Source of the DNA: Nocardioides sp. 503
GTDB lineage: Bacteria > Actinomycetota > Actinomycetes > Propionibacteriales > Nocardioidaceae
Length of the DNA stretch: 64,000 bases
NCBI RefSeq assembly: GCF_004522095.1
Contig: NZ_SPUI01000002.1
Location: 496,001-560,000 of the forward strand
Reading direction: 5' to 3'
The notes under the pieces were generated by a model. It saw only the letters and a program-made list of their open reading frames with translations. It made no database searches and was not told the DNA's origin. Shown piece after piece: positions 37,250 through 45,463 of the stretch (its first letter is position 1; every line of letters starts with the position of its first letter). Both the position numbers and the translations under genes were made by a program.

Positions 37250-37278
37250 TTGACTGTCAAGCGCAGCGGGCGTTTACT
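37250..37278. promoter_or_regulatory. Overlapping divergent promoters of fruR and ptsI
   Basis: TTGACTGTCAA (37250-37260) supplies a plus -35 (TTGACT) and a minus -35 (TTGACA). Plus: a 17-base spacer, then TTTACT (37273-37278), 7 bases, and the ptsI ATG. Minus: 17 bases, then TAAAAC as a possible -10 for fruR. The region is distinctly AT-richer than its surroundings. Confidence 0.65.
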
Positions 37279-37294
37279 TGTGACCATGGTCACC
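37279..37294 (+). promoter_or_regulatory. CRP/GlxR-like site over the ptsI start codon
   Basis: TGTGACCATGGTCACC fits TGTGA-N6-TCACA in 15 of 16 positions. It lies directly after the -10 element and covers the ATG. A cAMP-receptor-type protein bound here would block ptsI transcription. The binding protein is inferred. Confidence 0.55.
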
Positions 37295-38986
37295 GACACC
37301 AGCACCTCCACCACCGACGCCTCCGGCCTGCGCGGCACCCCCGTGGTCGGAGGCCTCGCCTACGGGCCGGCCCTGGTCATCCGCACCGAGGTGCCCGCCG
37401 AGGCGCTCGAGCGCTTCGGCGACGGCGGCTTCGCCGACGAGGCGGCCGCCCTGGCGGCCTACGACGCCGCGGTCGAGCAGGTCTCCGCCGGCTTCGGGGC
37501 GAAGGCGGCGCACGCGTCGGGGGCGGCGGCGGAGGTGCTCACGGCCAGCGCCGGCCTCGCGCGCGACAAGGGGCTGCGGTCGGCGGTGCGCAAGGCGCTG
37601 CGCGGCGGTGACGACCTCCTGGCCGCCGTGCACGCGGCGGTGGAGCAGTTCGTCGGGGTGTTCACCACGATGGGTGGCCTCATGGCCGAGCGCGCGACCG
37701 ACCTGCGCGACATCGAGCGCCGGCTCGTGGCGCGTCTCATCGGCGAGGCCGAGCCCGGCGTGCCGACGCCCGAGCGGCCGTCGGTCGTCGTGGCCGAGGA
37801 CCTCGCACCCGCCGACACCGCCGGGCTGGACCCGGAGGTCGTCCTGGCGCTGGTGACCGAGCGGGGCGGGCCGACCAGCCACACCGCGATCATCGCCCGG
37901 CAGCTCGGCATCCCGTGCGTGGTCGGCACCGCGGGCGCCCTCGGCCTGGACGCCGGGACGCCGCTGCTCGTCGACGGCACGGCCGGCACCGTCCGCCTCG
38001 ACGCGGACCCGGCCGAGGCCGAGCGCCTCGTCGCGGCCGACAAGGAGGAGCGCGCCGCGCTGGCCACCTGGGCCGGGCCCGGCGCCACCGCCAGCGGCGA
38101 GCCCGTCAAGCTGCTCGCCAACGTCGCCGACGGCCCGTCGGCCGCCAGCGCGTCCGGGGCCCCCGTGGAGGGTGTCGGGCTGTTCCGCACCGAGCTCTGC
38201 TTCCTCAACCGCACCGAGGAGCCCAGCGTCGAGGAGCAGGCCGACATCTACGAGACCGTCCTGGCGCCGTTCAAGGACGTGGGCTACGTCGTGGTCCGCA
38301 CCCTCGACGCCGGCAGCGACAAGCCGGTGGCGTTCGCGACCCACGAGGGCGAGGAGAACCCCGCCCTCGGCGTCCGCGGGCTGCGGCTGTCCTTCGACAA
38401 CCCGGGCCTGCTCGAGCGCCAGCTCGACGCGATCGCGCTGGCCGCCGAGCGCTCGGGCACCGAGACGTGGGTCATGGCGCCGATGGTGGCGACCGTCGCC
38501 GAGGCCCGCGACTTCGCGTCCGCCGTGCGGGACCGGGGGCTCAAGGCCGGGGTCATGGTCGAGGTGCCCTCCGCCGCGCTGCTGGCCCCGCGCATGCTCG
38601 AGGTCGTCGACTTCATGTCGATCGGCACCAACGACCTGACGCAGTACACGATGGCCGCCGACCGCATGGCCACCGACCTCGCCCACCTCACCGACCCGTG
38701 GCAGCCCGCCGTGCTGCAGCTCATCGCGATCACCGCCGAGGCAGGTCGTCTGGCCGGCAAGCCGGTCGGCGTCTGCGGCGAGGCCGCCGCCGACCCGCTG
38801 CTCGCCTGCGCGCTTGTCGGCATGGGCGTCACGTCGCTGTCCATGGCGGCGGCCGCGGTGCGCCAGGTCGGCGCCCGCCTCGGCACCACCACCTCCGAGC
38901 AGTGCGAGGACATCGCCGAGGCCGCCCTCGGCGCCGACGACCCCGCCGCCGGTCGCGCCGCGGTGCTGGAGATCCTCGCCGGGTAG
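37286..38986 (+). CDS. ptsI: PTS enzyme I (phosphoenolpyruvate-protein phosphotransferase)
   Basis: Enzyme I takes phosphate from PEP and passes it to HPr. The 566-residue protein has the N-terminal HPr-binding domain, the swivelling phosphohistidine domain with GGPTSHTAIIARQLGIPCVVG (His199), and the PEP-binding barrel. The barrel motifs are GLFRTELCFLNR, RTLDAGSDKP, ENPALGVRGLR and SIGTNDLTQYTMAADR. The ATG at 37286 lies 7 bases after the -10 hexamer, so the mRNA is probably leaderless. Placed divergently from the fru operon, it completes the general PTS pair with ptsH. Confidence 0.95.
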   Translation: MVTDTSTSTTDASGLRGTPVVGGLAYGPALVIRTEVPAEALERFGDGGFADEAAALAAYDAAVEQVSAGFGAKAAHASGAAAEVLTASAGLARDKGLRSAVRKALRGGDDLLAAVHAAVEQFVGVFTTMGGLMAERATDLRDIERRLVARLIGEAEPGVPTPERPSVVVAEDLAPADTAGLDPEVVLALVTERGGPTSHTAIIARQLGIPCVVGTAGALGLDAGTPLLVDGTAGTVRLDADPAEAERLVAADKEERAALATWAGPGATASGEPVKLLANVADGPSAASASGAPVEGVGLFRTELCFLNRTEEPSVEEQADIYETVLAPFKDVGYVVVRTLDAGSDKPVAFATHEGEENPALGVRGLRLSFDNPGLLERQLDAIALAAERSGTETWVMAPMVATVAEARDFASAVRDRGLKAGVMVEVPSAALLAPRMLEVVDFMSIGTNDLTQYTMAADRMATDLAHLTDPWQPAVLQLIAITAEAGRLAGKPVGVCGEAAADPLLACALVGMGVTSLSMAAAAVRQVGARLGTTTSEQCEDIAEAALGADDPAAGRAAVLEILAG

Positions 38987-38992
38987 CGGTGG

Positions 38993-39022
38993 CAGGTTTT
39001 TCAGCATCTGCTGGAAAACCTG
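38993..39022. repeat. Intergenic palindrome family P30, copy A1
   Basis: A 30-base near-perfect palindrome has left arm CAGGTTTTTCAGCA, centre TC, and right arm TGCTGGAAAACCTG with one change. It is the same element as 53004-53033. It lies 6 bases after the ptsI stop and can act as a terminator hairpin. Confidence 0.8.
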
Positions 39023-39040
39023 CTGACTGCTGGGCATTTC

Positions 39041-39080
39041 CCTGACGTTCTGGGCCGCAATTCTGGCCCAGAACGTCAGG
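39041..39080. repeat. Intergenic palindrome family P16, locus A
   Basis: Perfect 16-base arms (CCTGACGTTCTGGGCC at 39041-39056; its complement at 39065-39080) have an 8-base loop. The same 16-mer recurs at 53030-53045. It sits between the convergent ptsI and response-regulator genes. Confidence 0.8.
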
Positions 39081-39106
39081 GTTATCAGCATCTGCTGAAA
39101 AACCTG
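39077..39106. repeat. Intergenic palindrome family P30, copy A3
   Basis: This third copy of the 30-base element has an identical right half (TGCTGAAAAACCTG) and two substitutions in the left arm. It overlaps the P16 element by 4 bases and ends 1 base before the stop of the response regulator gene. Confidence 0.7.
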
Positions 39107-39107
39107 C

Positions 39108-39749
39108 TCACGCCCGCAGCCACGCGAGCACGGCGCGCACCCGCCGGTGGTCGTCCTCGGCGGCGGCGAGGTCCAGCTTGGCGAAGATGTTGTTGATGTG
39201 CTTGGCGACGGCCTTGTCGGTGACGACCAGGTGCGCGGCGATGGCGGCGTTGCCGCGGCCCTCGGCCATGAGCGCGAGCACCTCGCGCTCGCGGGGGGTC
39301 AGCCGGTCGAGTGGCTGGGTGTGGCGCCGGGCCATGATCGAGGCGACGACCTCGGGATCGAGCACCGTCGCGCCCGCCGCCACGCGCCGTACGCCGTCGA
39401 CGAACTCGGCCACGTCGGAGACGCGGTCCTTGAGCAGGTAGCCGACGGCGCCCTCGCCGCTGGCCAGCAGCTCGCGGGCGTAGAGGTGCTCGACGTACTG
39501 GGAGATGACCATGACCGGGAACCCCGGGCGGGCCACCCGGGCGGCGATGGCGGCCCGCAGCCCCTCGTCGGTCTGCGTGGGCGGCAGGCGTACGTCGACC
39601 ACGGCGGCGTCGGCGGCGGGGTCGCGCAGCGCCTCGGTCAGGGTGGGGCCGTCCTCGACGGCGTGCAGGATCGTGAAGCCGTTGCTCTCGAGGAGCTGGG
39701 TCATGCCGGCGCGGAGGAGGGCGTGGTCCTCGGCGAGGACAAGTCGCAC
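39108..39749 (-). CDS. LuxR/NarL-type response regulator
   Basis: This 213-residue two-component regulator has a receiver domain with phospho-acceptor Asp52 (AVVDVRLPP) and Lys in GYLLKDRV. The C-terminal LuxR helix-turn-helix is LTPREREVLALMAEGRGNAAIAAHLVVTDKAVAKHINNIFAKL. The GTG at 39749 begins VRLVLAEDHALLR and lies inside the end of the kinase gene (49-base overlap), so the two are co-expressed. Its likely target is the divergent MMPL exporter gene or the kinase promoter itself (inference). Confidence 0.92.
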   Translation of the reverse strand: MRLVLAEDHALLRAGMTQLLESNGFTILHAVEDGPTLTEALRDPAADAAVVDVRLPPTQTDEGLRAAIAARVARPGFPVMVISQYVEHLYARELLASGEGAVGYLLKDRVSDVAEFVDGVRRVAAGATVLDPEVVASIMARRHTQPLDRLTPREREVLALMAEGRGNAAIAAHLVVTDKAVAKHINNIFAKLDLAAAEDDHRRVRAVLAWLRA

Positions 39750-40888
39750 GGAACCTCCAAGGTCACCAGGGTCGGCCCGCCGGGCGGGCTGCTGACCGCC
39801 ATCGTGCCGTCGAACGCCGCCAGCCGGCGTCGGACCCCCAGCATGCCCGACCCGCGGGCCGGATCGGCGCCGCCGCTCCCGTCGTCGCCGACCACCGCGC
39901 GCAACCGCGCTCCGTCGTGGGACAGCACCACCCAGGCGCGCTCGGCCCGCGCGTGCTTGGCGACGTTGGTGAGGCACTCGGCGACCGCGAAGTAGACCGC
40001 CGACTCCACCGGCGCCGAGGGGCGACCCACGAGACCGGGGTCGACCCGCACCGGCAGCGCCATGTCCAGGGCCAGCGCCTGGACCGCCCCGACCAGCCCG
40101 CGGTCGGCCAGCACCGGCGGGTGGATGCCGCGCACCACCGAGCGCAGGTCGCCGATGGCGGCCGAGGTGGTGGCCCGCGCGTCGCTGACCAGCCGCCGCG
40201 CGCGCTCGGGGTCCTCGGCGAAGAGCTGGTCGGCGAGACCCAGGCTCATGGAGAGCGCCACGAGCCGCGCCTGCGCGCCGTCGTGCAGGTCGCGCTCGAG
40301 CCGTCGCAGCTCGGCGGCGGAGTGGTCGACGAGGTCGGCGCGGGTCTCGGTGAGCACCTGCACGCGCTGCTCGAGGTGCTCGGTGCGGCTGATGGCCAGG
40401 AACCACAGGTCGACCGCCGACCGGGCTCGCATCTTGGGTCGGATCCCGAACCACCAGATCGGGAACGTCACCACCAGCAGCAGCTCCAGCAGGCAGATCA
40501 GCGCGACGGCGAACCCGAAGGTCGACGCCCACACCGACCACGCCAGGTCGCGCCACGTCATCGGGTCGCGCAGCACGACCAGCAGGGCCTCGACCGGGCG
40601 GCCGAGCGTCACCGGCCGGTAGGGCCGGGGGACCGGGATGCCCAGGACCCGGGCGGCCATGAGCCGGTGCTGGTCCGCGATCCACCGCGTGGCCGGCACC
40701 GAGACCGCCAGGATCGCGGCGCCCACCCACACCACGAGCGTCGCCGCCCCGACGACGCCGAGGATCAGGAACGCCAGAGCCGGGACCGCCAGCACCAGCT
40801 GGGCCAGCGCGTACGCCGTCAGGCGCAGGCGGCTCGGCGGCGGCGGGCTCCCCGGGTCGGGTGGGGGCGCCTGGATCGTGGTGGTCAC
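39701..40888 (-). CDS. Sensor histidine kinase (HisKA_3 type)
   Basis: This 395-residue membrane kinase has two hydrophobic hairpins (about residues 25-65 and 120-150) in an N-terminal sensor region typical of actinobacterial NarX-like kinases. The dimerisation helix ELRRLERDLHDGAQARLVALSMSLG carries His202. The HATPase_c domain has FAVAECLTNVAKHA and DDGSGGADPARGSGMLGVRRRLAAFDG. The GTG at 40888 is preceded by GGGGAG. The extracellular loops are very short, so a membrane-state signal is likely. It is partnered with the overlapping response regulator gene. Confidence 0.9.
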   Translation of the reverse strand: MTTTIQAPPPDPGSPPPPSRLRLTAYALAQLVLAVPALAFLILGVVGAATLVVWVGAAILAVSVPATRWIADQHRLMAARVLGIPVPRPYRPVTLGRPVEALLVVLRDPMTWRDLAWSVWASTFGFAVALICLLELLLVVTFPIWWFGIRPKMRARSAVDLWFLAISRTEHLEQRVQVLTETRADLVDHSAAELRRLERDLHDGAQARLVALSMSLGLADQLFAEDPERARRLVSDARATTSAAIGDLRSVVRGIHPPVLADRGLVGAVQALALDMALPVRVDPGLVGRPSAPVESAVYFAVAECLTNVAKHARAERAWVVLSHDGARLRAVVGDDGSGGADPARGSGMLGVRRRLAAFDGTMAVSSPPGGPTLVTLEVPCDLSSPRTTPSSAPA

Positions 40889-40922
40889 CTCCCCATCCTC
40901 CCCGAGGACGCGCTCCGCGGCA

Positions 40923-40938
40923 GTGGTGCAGGCACCAC
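40923..40938. promoter_or_regulatory. Palindrome in the kinase/MMPL divergent promoter region
   Basis: GTGGTGC-AG-GCACCAC has perfect 7-base arms and lies 35 bases from the kinase start and 104 from the MMPL start. It is a good candidate binding site for the LuxR-type response regulator. Confidence 0.5.
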
Positions 40939-41042
40939 CTCCGACCGGGGTTCCAGCGCCCCTGACCCCGGGCCGCCGCGTCGCCAGGCTGGTGACACCG
41001 CCGACGGGAGCAGCCCCCGGCCGAGTCCCGAAGGGGAACACC

Positions 41043-43238
41043 ATGTCCGTCACGAACCCGCTCACCGTGCTGCCGCTGCGTGCGGCGCGCTGGAGCGCCA
41101 CGCACCCGTGGCGCGCCATCTCGGCCTGGCTGGCCTTCGTCGTGCTCGCCGTGGCCCTGGCCTCCGTCGTGCCGTCCGTGGAGACCGACGACGCCGACTA
41201 CCGCCTGGGCGACTCCGGCCGGGCCGACGAGCTCGTCACGGACGCCGGCCTCGAGCGCCCCGACTCCGAGAACGTCCTGGTCACCTCCGCCGACGGCCCG
41301 GTCGACCGCGCCGCCGCGCAGGCGGCCGCCGCCGAGCTCGTCGCCGGCATGACCGGACTGCCCGGCGTCGACGAGGTCTCCGAGCCCCAGTGGAACCCCG
41401 ACGAGAGCGCCCTGCTGGTCGCCGTCCAGCTGGCCCGCGACGGGGACGAGGACGTGGACGTCGCGCCGCTGACCGCGGTCACCCGCGAGGTCCAGCAGGC
41501 CCACCCCGACCTCCAGGTCCGCCAGAGCGGCGACGTGTCGCTCGACGAGGCGATCAACGACCGGGTCGCCGAGGACCTCGCCTCGGCCGAGGGGATCAGC
41601 GTCCCGATCACCCTCGTGCTCATGCTCATCGCCTTCGGTGCGCTGCTGGCTGCCGGCATCCCCGTCCTGCTCGCCTTCACCAGCGTCGCCGCGACGATCG
41701 GCATCATGGCGCCGATCTCGCACCTCGTGCCCTCCGAGGGCACCGTCACCAGCATGATCGTGCTCATCGGCATGGCGGTCGGCGTCGACTACTCGCTCTT
41801 CTACCTCAAGCGGGAGCGCGAGGAGCGCGCCGCGGGCCGCACGACGCTCGAGGCGGTCGAGATCGCAGCCCAGACCTCCGGCCACTCGATCCTGGTCTCC
41901 GGCGGCGCCGTGATCGCCTCCATGACCGGCCTGTTCGTGATGGGCGGCGCCACCTTCAACTCGCTGGCCGTCGGCTCCATCATCGTGGTGGCCGTCGCCG
42001 TGCTCGGCTCCATCACCGTCCTGCCGGCGCTGCTGGTCAAGCTCGGTCGCTGGGTGGATCGCCCGCGCGTGCCGCTGCTGTGGCGCCTCAACCGGCGCGT
42101 CGGCCGCGGAGGCATGAGCAGCCGTCTGCTGGGCCCCGTCGTCCGCCACCCGCGCGTGGCCCTGGCGCTGTCCAGCGTCGTGGTCATCGCCCTCGCCGCG
42201 CCGGCCCTGGGCCTGCGCACCAACGCCGCCAACCTCGAGACCCTCCCGGGCGACATCCCCGAGGTGGCGACGATGCGGGCGCTGACGTCCGCCTTCCCGG
42301 CCGAGGGTGCGGCAGCCACCGTGGTCGTCCGCGCCGATGCCGACCAGCAGGAGCAGGTGGGCTCCGCTCTGGCCGACCTCGAGGAGCGGGCGATCGCGAC
42401 CGGGCACTTCGCCGCCTCCGACGAGGAGCCGGTCACCTCGCAGGACGGTCGCACGACGGTGCTCCGCATCGGCATGCCGTACGACGAGGCCGACGAGCGC
42501 GTCAACGAGGCCCTGCGCGACCTGCGCACCGACCTGCTGCCGGCGGCGTTCGACGGCGCCGACGGGCTCGACGGGGCCGAGACCGTCGTCGGTGGCGGTG
42601 CCGCCGCCAACCTGGACTACCTCGACCGGCAGTCCGACCGGCTGCCGCTGGTGATCGGCTTCGTCCTCCTGCTGACGTTCCTGATGATGCTGGCGACGTT
42701 CCGCAGCCTGCCGATCGCGCTGCTCTCGACCGTGCTCAACCTGGCCTCGGTCGGGGTGTCGTTCGGGTTCCTCGTGCTCGTCTTCCAGCACGGCTGGGGC
42801 GCCGACCTGCTGGGCTTCGACAACCCCGGCTTCGTCATCGACTGGCTGCCGCTGTTCGTGCTGGTGGTCCTGCTCGGGCTGTCGATGGACTACCACGTCT
42901 TCGTGGTCAGCCGGATCCGCGAGCACCTCGACGCGGGGCTGCCCGCGCGGCTGGCCGTGCAACGCGGCATCGCGGACACCGCCGGCGTGGTGACCAGCGC
43001 CGCGGCGGTCATGGTGTCGGTCTTCGCCATCTTCGCGACGCTCTCGATGCTGGAGATGAAGATGATGGGGGTCGGCCTCGCCGCCGCGATCCTCCTGGAC
43101 GCCACGCTGGTCCGGCTGGTCATGCTGCCCGCGGCGCTGGTGCTGATGGGCGAGCGTGCCTGGTGGCCCCGGCGCCCGGTGGCGCCGCGGGACGAGCAGG
43201 TGGAGGACCCGGCCCGCGAGCTGGCCACCAGTCGCTAG
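41043..43238 (+). CDS. MMPL family membrane transporter
   Basis: This 731-residue RND/MMPL exporter has 12 predicted transmembrane helices in two repeats. Each repeat starts with one helix (WRAISAWLAFVVLAVALASVV; VALALSSVVVIALAAPALGL), followed by a large extracytoplasmic domain and five more helices. Proton-relay motifs are GMAVGVDYSLFYLKREREE in the first half and LLGLSMDYHVFVVSRIREHLD in the second. Family members export lipids, siderophores or drugs. The ATG is preceded by AAGGGG. It is divergent from a histidine kinase/response regulator pair that probably controls it. Confidence 0.92.
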   Translation: MSVTNPLTVLPLRAARWSATHPWRAISAWLAFVVLAVALASVVPSVETDDADYRLGDSGRADELVTDAGLERPDSENVLVTSADGPVDRAAAQAAAAELVAGMTGLPGVDEVSEPQWNPDESALLVAVQLARDGDEDVDVAPLTAVTREVQQAHPDLQVRQSGDVSLDEAINDRVAEDLASAEGISVPITLVLMLIAFGALLAAGIPVLLAFTSVAATIGIMAPISHLVPSEGTVTSMIVLIGMAVGVDYSLFYLKREREERAAGRTTLEAVEIAAQTSGHSILVSGGAVIASMTGLFVMGGATFNSLAVGSIIVVAVAVLGSITVLPALLVKLGRWVDRPRVPLLWRLNRRVGRGGMSSRLLGPVVRHPRVALALSSVVVIALAAPALGLRTNAANLETLPGDIPEVATMRALTSAFPAEGAAATVVVRADADQQEQVGSALADLEERAIATGHFAASDEEPVTSQDGRTTVLRIGMPYDEADERVNEALRDLRTDLLPAAFDGADGLDGAETVVGGGAAANLDYLDRQSDRLPLVIGFVLLLTFLMMLATFRSLPIALLSTVLNLASVGVSFGFLVLVFQHGWGADLLGFDNPGFVIDWLPLFVLVVLLGLSMDYHVFVVSRIREHLDAGLPARLAVQRGIADTAGVVTSAAAVMVSVFAIFATLSMLEMKMMGVGLAAAILLDATLVRLVMLPAALVLMGERAWWPRRPVAPRDEQVEDPARELATSR

Positions 43239-43241
43239 GCC

Positions 43242-45395
43242 TCAGGCCGGCGCCACGCTCACCGGGACGCCGGTGAGCGCGGCGTTGCCGGACAGGTCCA
43301 GCAGCGCGGGGTCGGTGAGGTCGTTGATCGACACCCCCGCGACGCCGCTGGCGTGGCGCAGGCGGGTCCCGGCGACCTGGTGGCCGTAGCCGTGGGGGAG
43401 CGACACCACGCCCGGCATCAGGTCCTCCGAGGCGCTCGCCTCGACCTCGACGGCCCCCACCCGGGAGGTGACGGTGACCCGGGCGCCGTCGGCGATGCCT
43501 CGCTCGGCGAGGTCGTCGGGGTGCATGAGCAGGTGGTGACGGGGCCGGCCCCGGGTCAGGCGCGGGGTGTTGTGCATCCAGGAGTTGTTGTCGCGCTGGT
43601 GTCGCCGCCCGATCAGCAGCAGCTCACCGTCCGGTACGGCGGTCGCCGCGAGGGCGGCCCGCAGCCGGTCGAGGTCGCCGACCAGCAGCGCCGGGGCGAG
43701 GTGGAGCCGGTGGTCGGCGGTCTGGAGCCGGCCGGGCAGCGTCGGGCGCAGCGGGCCGAGGTCGACGCCCTCGGGGTGGGCGCGCAGGCGGCGCATGGAC
43801 ACCCGGCGGCCGGTCGCGAGCAGGCCGGTGAGCACGGTGGCGGGCGAGGCGGCGAGCCGCGCCCTGGCCGTCAGGCGGGCGCGCAGGGGGAGCCGCGCGC
43901 CGAGCCGGTGGCCCAGCCGGGTCGCGAGCCCCGCGAAGATCTGCCAGTCGTGGCGCTGGTCGGCGTCCTTGGCGAAGACCGGCGGCGTGTAGCGGGCGGT
44001 GTTGCGGACGGCGAAGTTGTGGAAGACCAGGTCGTACTGGTCGCGCTCCAGCGCGGAGGTGGGCGGCAGGATGACGTCGGCGTGGCGGGTCGTCTCGTTG
44101 ACGTAGAAGTCGACCGAGACCATGAAGTCCAGCCCCTCCAGGGCCCGCGACAGGCTCCTGCCGTCGGGGGTGGAGAGCACGGGGTTGCCGGCCATCGTCA
44201 CCATCGCCCGGACCTGTCCCTCGCCGGGCGTCTCGATCTCCTCGCGCAGCACCGACACCGGCAGCTCGCCGCCGAACTCCGGGCTGTCGCGCACCCGGCT
44301 GCGCCACGCGTCGAAGTGTCCGGGCCCGATGATGCGGCGCCCGACGATGTCGACGGCCGGCTCGGGGAAGAGCACGCCGCCCTCGCGGTCGAGGTTGCCG
44401 GTGAGGATGTTGAGGCACTGGATGGCCCACTGGCAGACCGAGCCGAAGCCGTGGGTGGAGACGCCGACGCGTCCGTAGGCGGCGGCGCCGTCGGCGGCGG
44501 CGAGGTCGCGCGCGATGCGGCGCACCACCTCGGCCGGCACGCCGCTGGTCGCCTCGGCCCGCTCGGGGGTGAAGTCGGCGACGGCCGCCTCGAGCAGCGC
44601 GATGTCGTCGACGTAGGACGCCGGCCTGGTCAGCCCCTCGGCGAGGAGCACGTGCACCATCGCCAGCAGCACGGCGGCGTCGCTGCCGGGACGGACGAAG
44701 TGGTGCTCGGTGGCGACCTTGGCGGTCTCGGTGCGCCGCGGGTCGAGGACCACCATCCGGCCACCCCGGGCCTTGAGGTCGCGCAGCCGCTGGGGGAAGT
44801 CGGGCACGGTCATGAGCGAGCCGTTGGAGGCCATCGGGTTGGCGCCCACCACCAGGAAGTACGACGTGCGGTCCAGGTCGGGCACGGGCACGAGCAGCTG
44901 GTGGCCGTAGAGGAGCCACGACACGAGCTGGTGGGGGACCTGGTCGACCGAGGAGGCGCTGAAGCGGTTGCGCGTGCGCAGCGACCGCACGAACGCCGTG
45001 CCGTGGGTGGAGGAGCCCAGCGAGTGGGCGCTCGGGTTGCCGAGGTAGACGCCCACCGCGTGGCGGCCGTGCTCGGTGATGGTCGCGGCGAGCCGGTCGG
45101 CCACCAGGTCGAGGGCCTCGTCCCACCCCATCTCCACCCACTCCTCGCCGACGCGGCGCACGGGACGCCGCAGCCGGTCGGGGTCGGTGTAGACGTCGGC
45201 GATGGACACGCCCTTGGGACAGACGTGGCCGCGCGAGAGGGGATCGGCGTCGTTGCCGCGCACGGCGGTGACGGCGCCGCGTTCGATGGTGAGCTCCAGC
45301 CCGCAGATCGCCTCGCACAGGTTGCACGCCGCGAGGCGCGTCCCGGTGTAGTCGGAGGGGACGGGTGACGCGCTCAGGAGGCCCACGTGCGGCAT
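43242..45395 (-). CDS. Molybdopterin-dependent oxidoreductase of the DMSO-reductase/formate-dehydrogenase family
   Basis: This 717-residue Mo enzyme has a [4Fe-4S] motif C24-x2-C27-x3-C31-x27-C59 (LAACNLCEAICG ... HVCPKG). Molybdopterin-binding domains follow, and a C-terminal bis-MGD-binding cap carries HPDDLAERGIADGARVTVTSRVG. At the position where formate dehydrogenases carry Sec/Cys, the sequence reads NRFSASSVDQ, so a Ser ligand or a non-protein ligand is likely and formate should not be assumed as substrate. No Tat signal or membrane partner is seen, which suggests a cytoplasmic enzyme. The ATG at 45395 is chosen; GTG 45416 would add 7 residues. Confidence 0.88.
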   Translation of the reverse strand: MPHVGLLSASPVPSDYTGTRLAACNLCEAICGLELTIERGAVTAVRGNDADPLSRGHVCPKGVSIADVYTDPDRLRRPVRRVGEEWVEMGWDEALDLVADRLAATITEHGRHAVGVYLGNPSAHSLGSSTHGTAFVRSLRTRNRFSASSVDQVPHQLVSWLLYGHQLLVPVPDLDRTSYFLVVGANPMASNGSLMTVPDFPQRLRDLKARGGRMVVLDPRRTETAKVATEHHFVRPGSDAAVLLAMVHVLLAEGLTRPASYVDDIALLEAAVADFTPERAEATSGVPAEVVRRIARDLAAADGAAAYGRVGVSTHGFGSVCQWAIQCLNILTGNLDREGGVLFPEPAVDIVGRRIIGPGHFDAWRSRVRDSPEFGGELPVSVLREEIETPGEGQVRAMVTMAGNPVLSTPDGRSLSRALEGLDFMVSVDFYVNETTRHADVILPPTSALERDQYDLVFHNFAVRNTARYTPPVFAKDADQRHDWQIFAGLATRLGHRLGARLPLRARLTARARLAASPATVLTGLLATGRRVSMRRLRAHPEGVDLGPLRPTLPGRLQTADHRLHLAPALLVGDLDRLRAALAATAVPDGELLLIGRRHQRDNNSWMHNTPRLTRGRPRHHLLMHPDDLAERGIADGARVTVTSRVGAVEVEASASEDLMPGVVSLPHGYGHQVAGTRLRHASGVAGVSINDLTDPALLDLSGNAALTGVPVSVAPA

Positions 45396-45431
45396 CGTGC
45401 CACGGATCGGGGACACGCCGGCGATCCCTAA

Positions 45432-45457
45432 GTCTTGTAAGTCACTTGTGTTACGTT
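45432..45457. promoter_or_regulatory. Divergent molybdoenzyme promoter with direct repeats
   Basis: TACGTT (45452-45457) lies 6 bases before the plus-strand ATG at 45464. Upstream, on the minus strand, ACAAGTGACTT is followed by ACAAGACTT, a directly repeated half-site that could be an operator for both genes. The patch is AT-rich relative to its surroundings. Confidence 0.5.
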
Positions 45458-45463
45458 GCCACT

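Noticed and set aside
39750..42962. Apparent large minus-strand extension upstream of the response regulator
   Set aside because: The regulator begins at GTG 39749. The upstream part is antisense to the MMPL gene or out of frame with the kinase and has no domain content.
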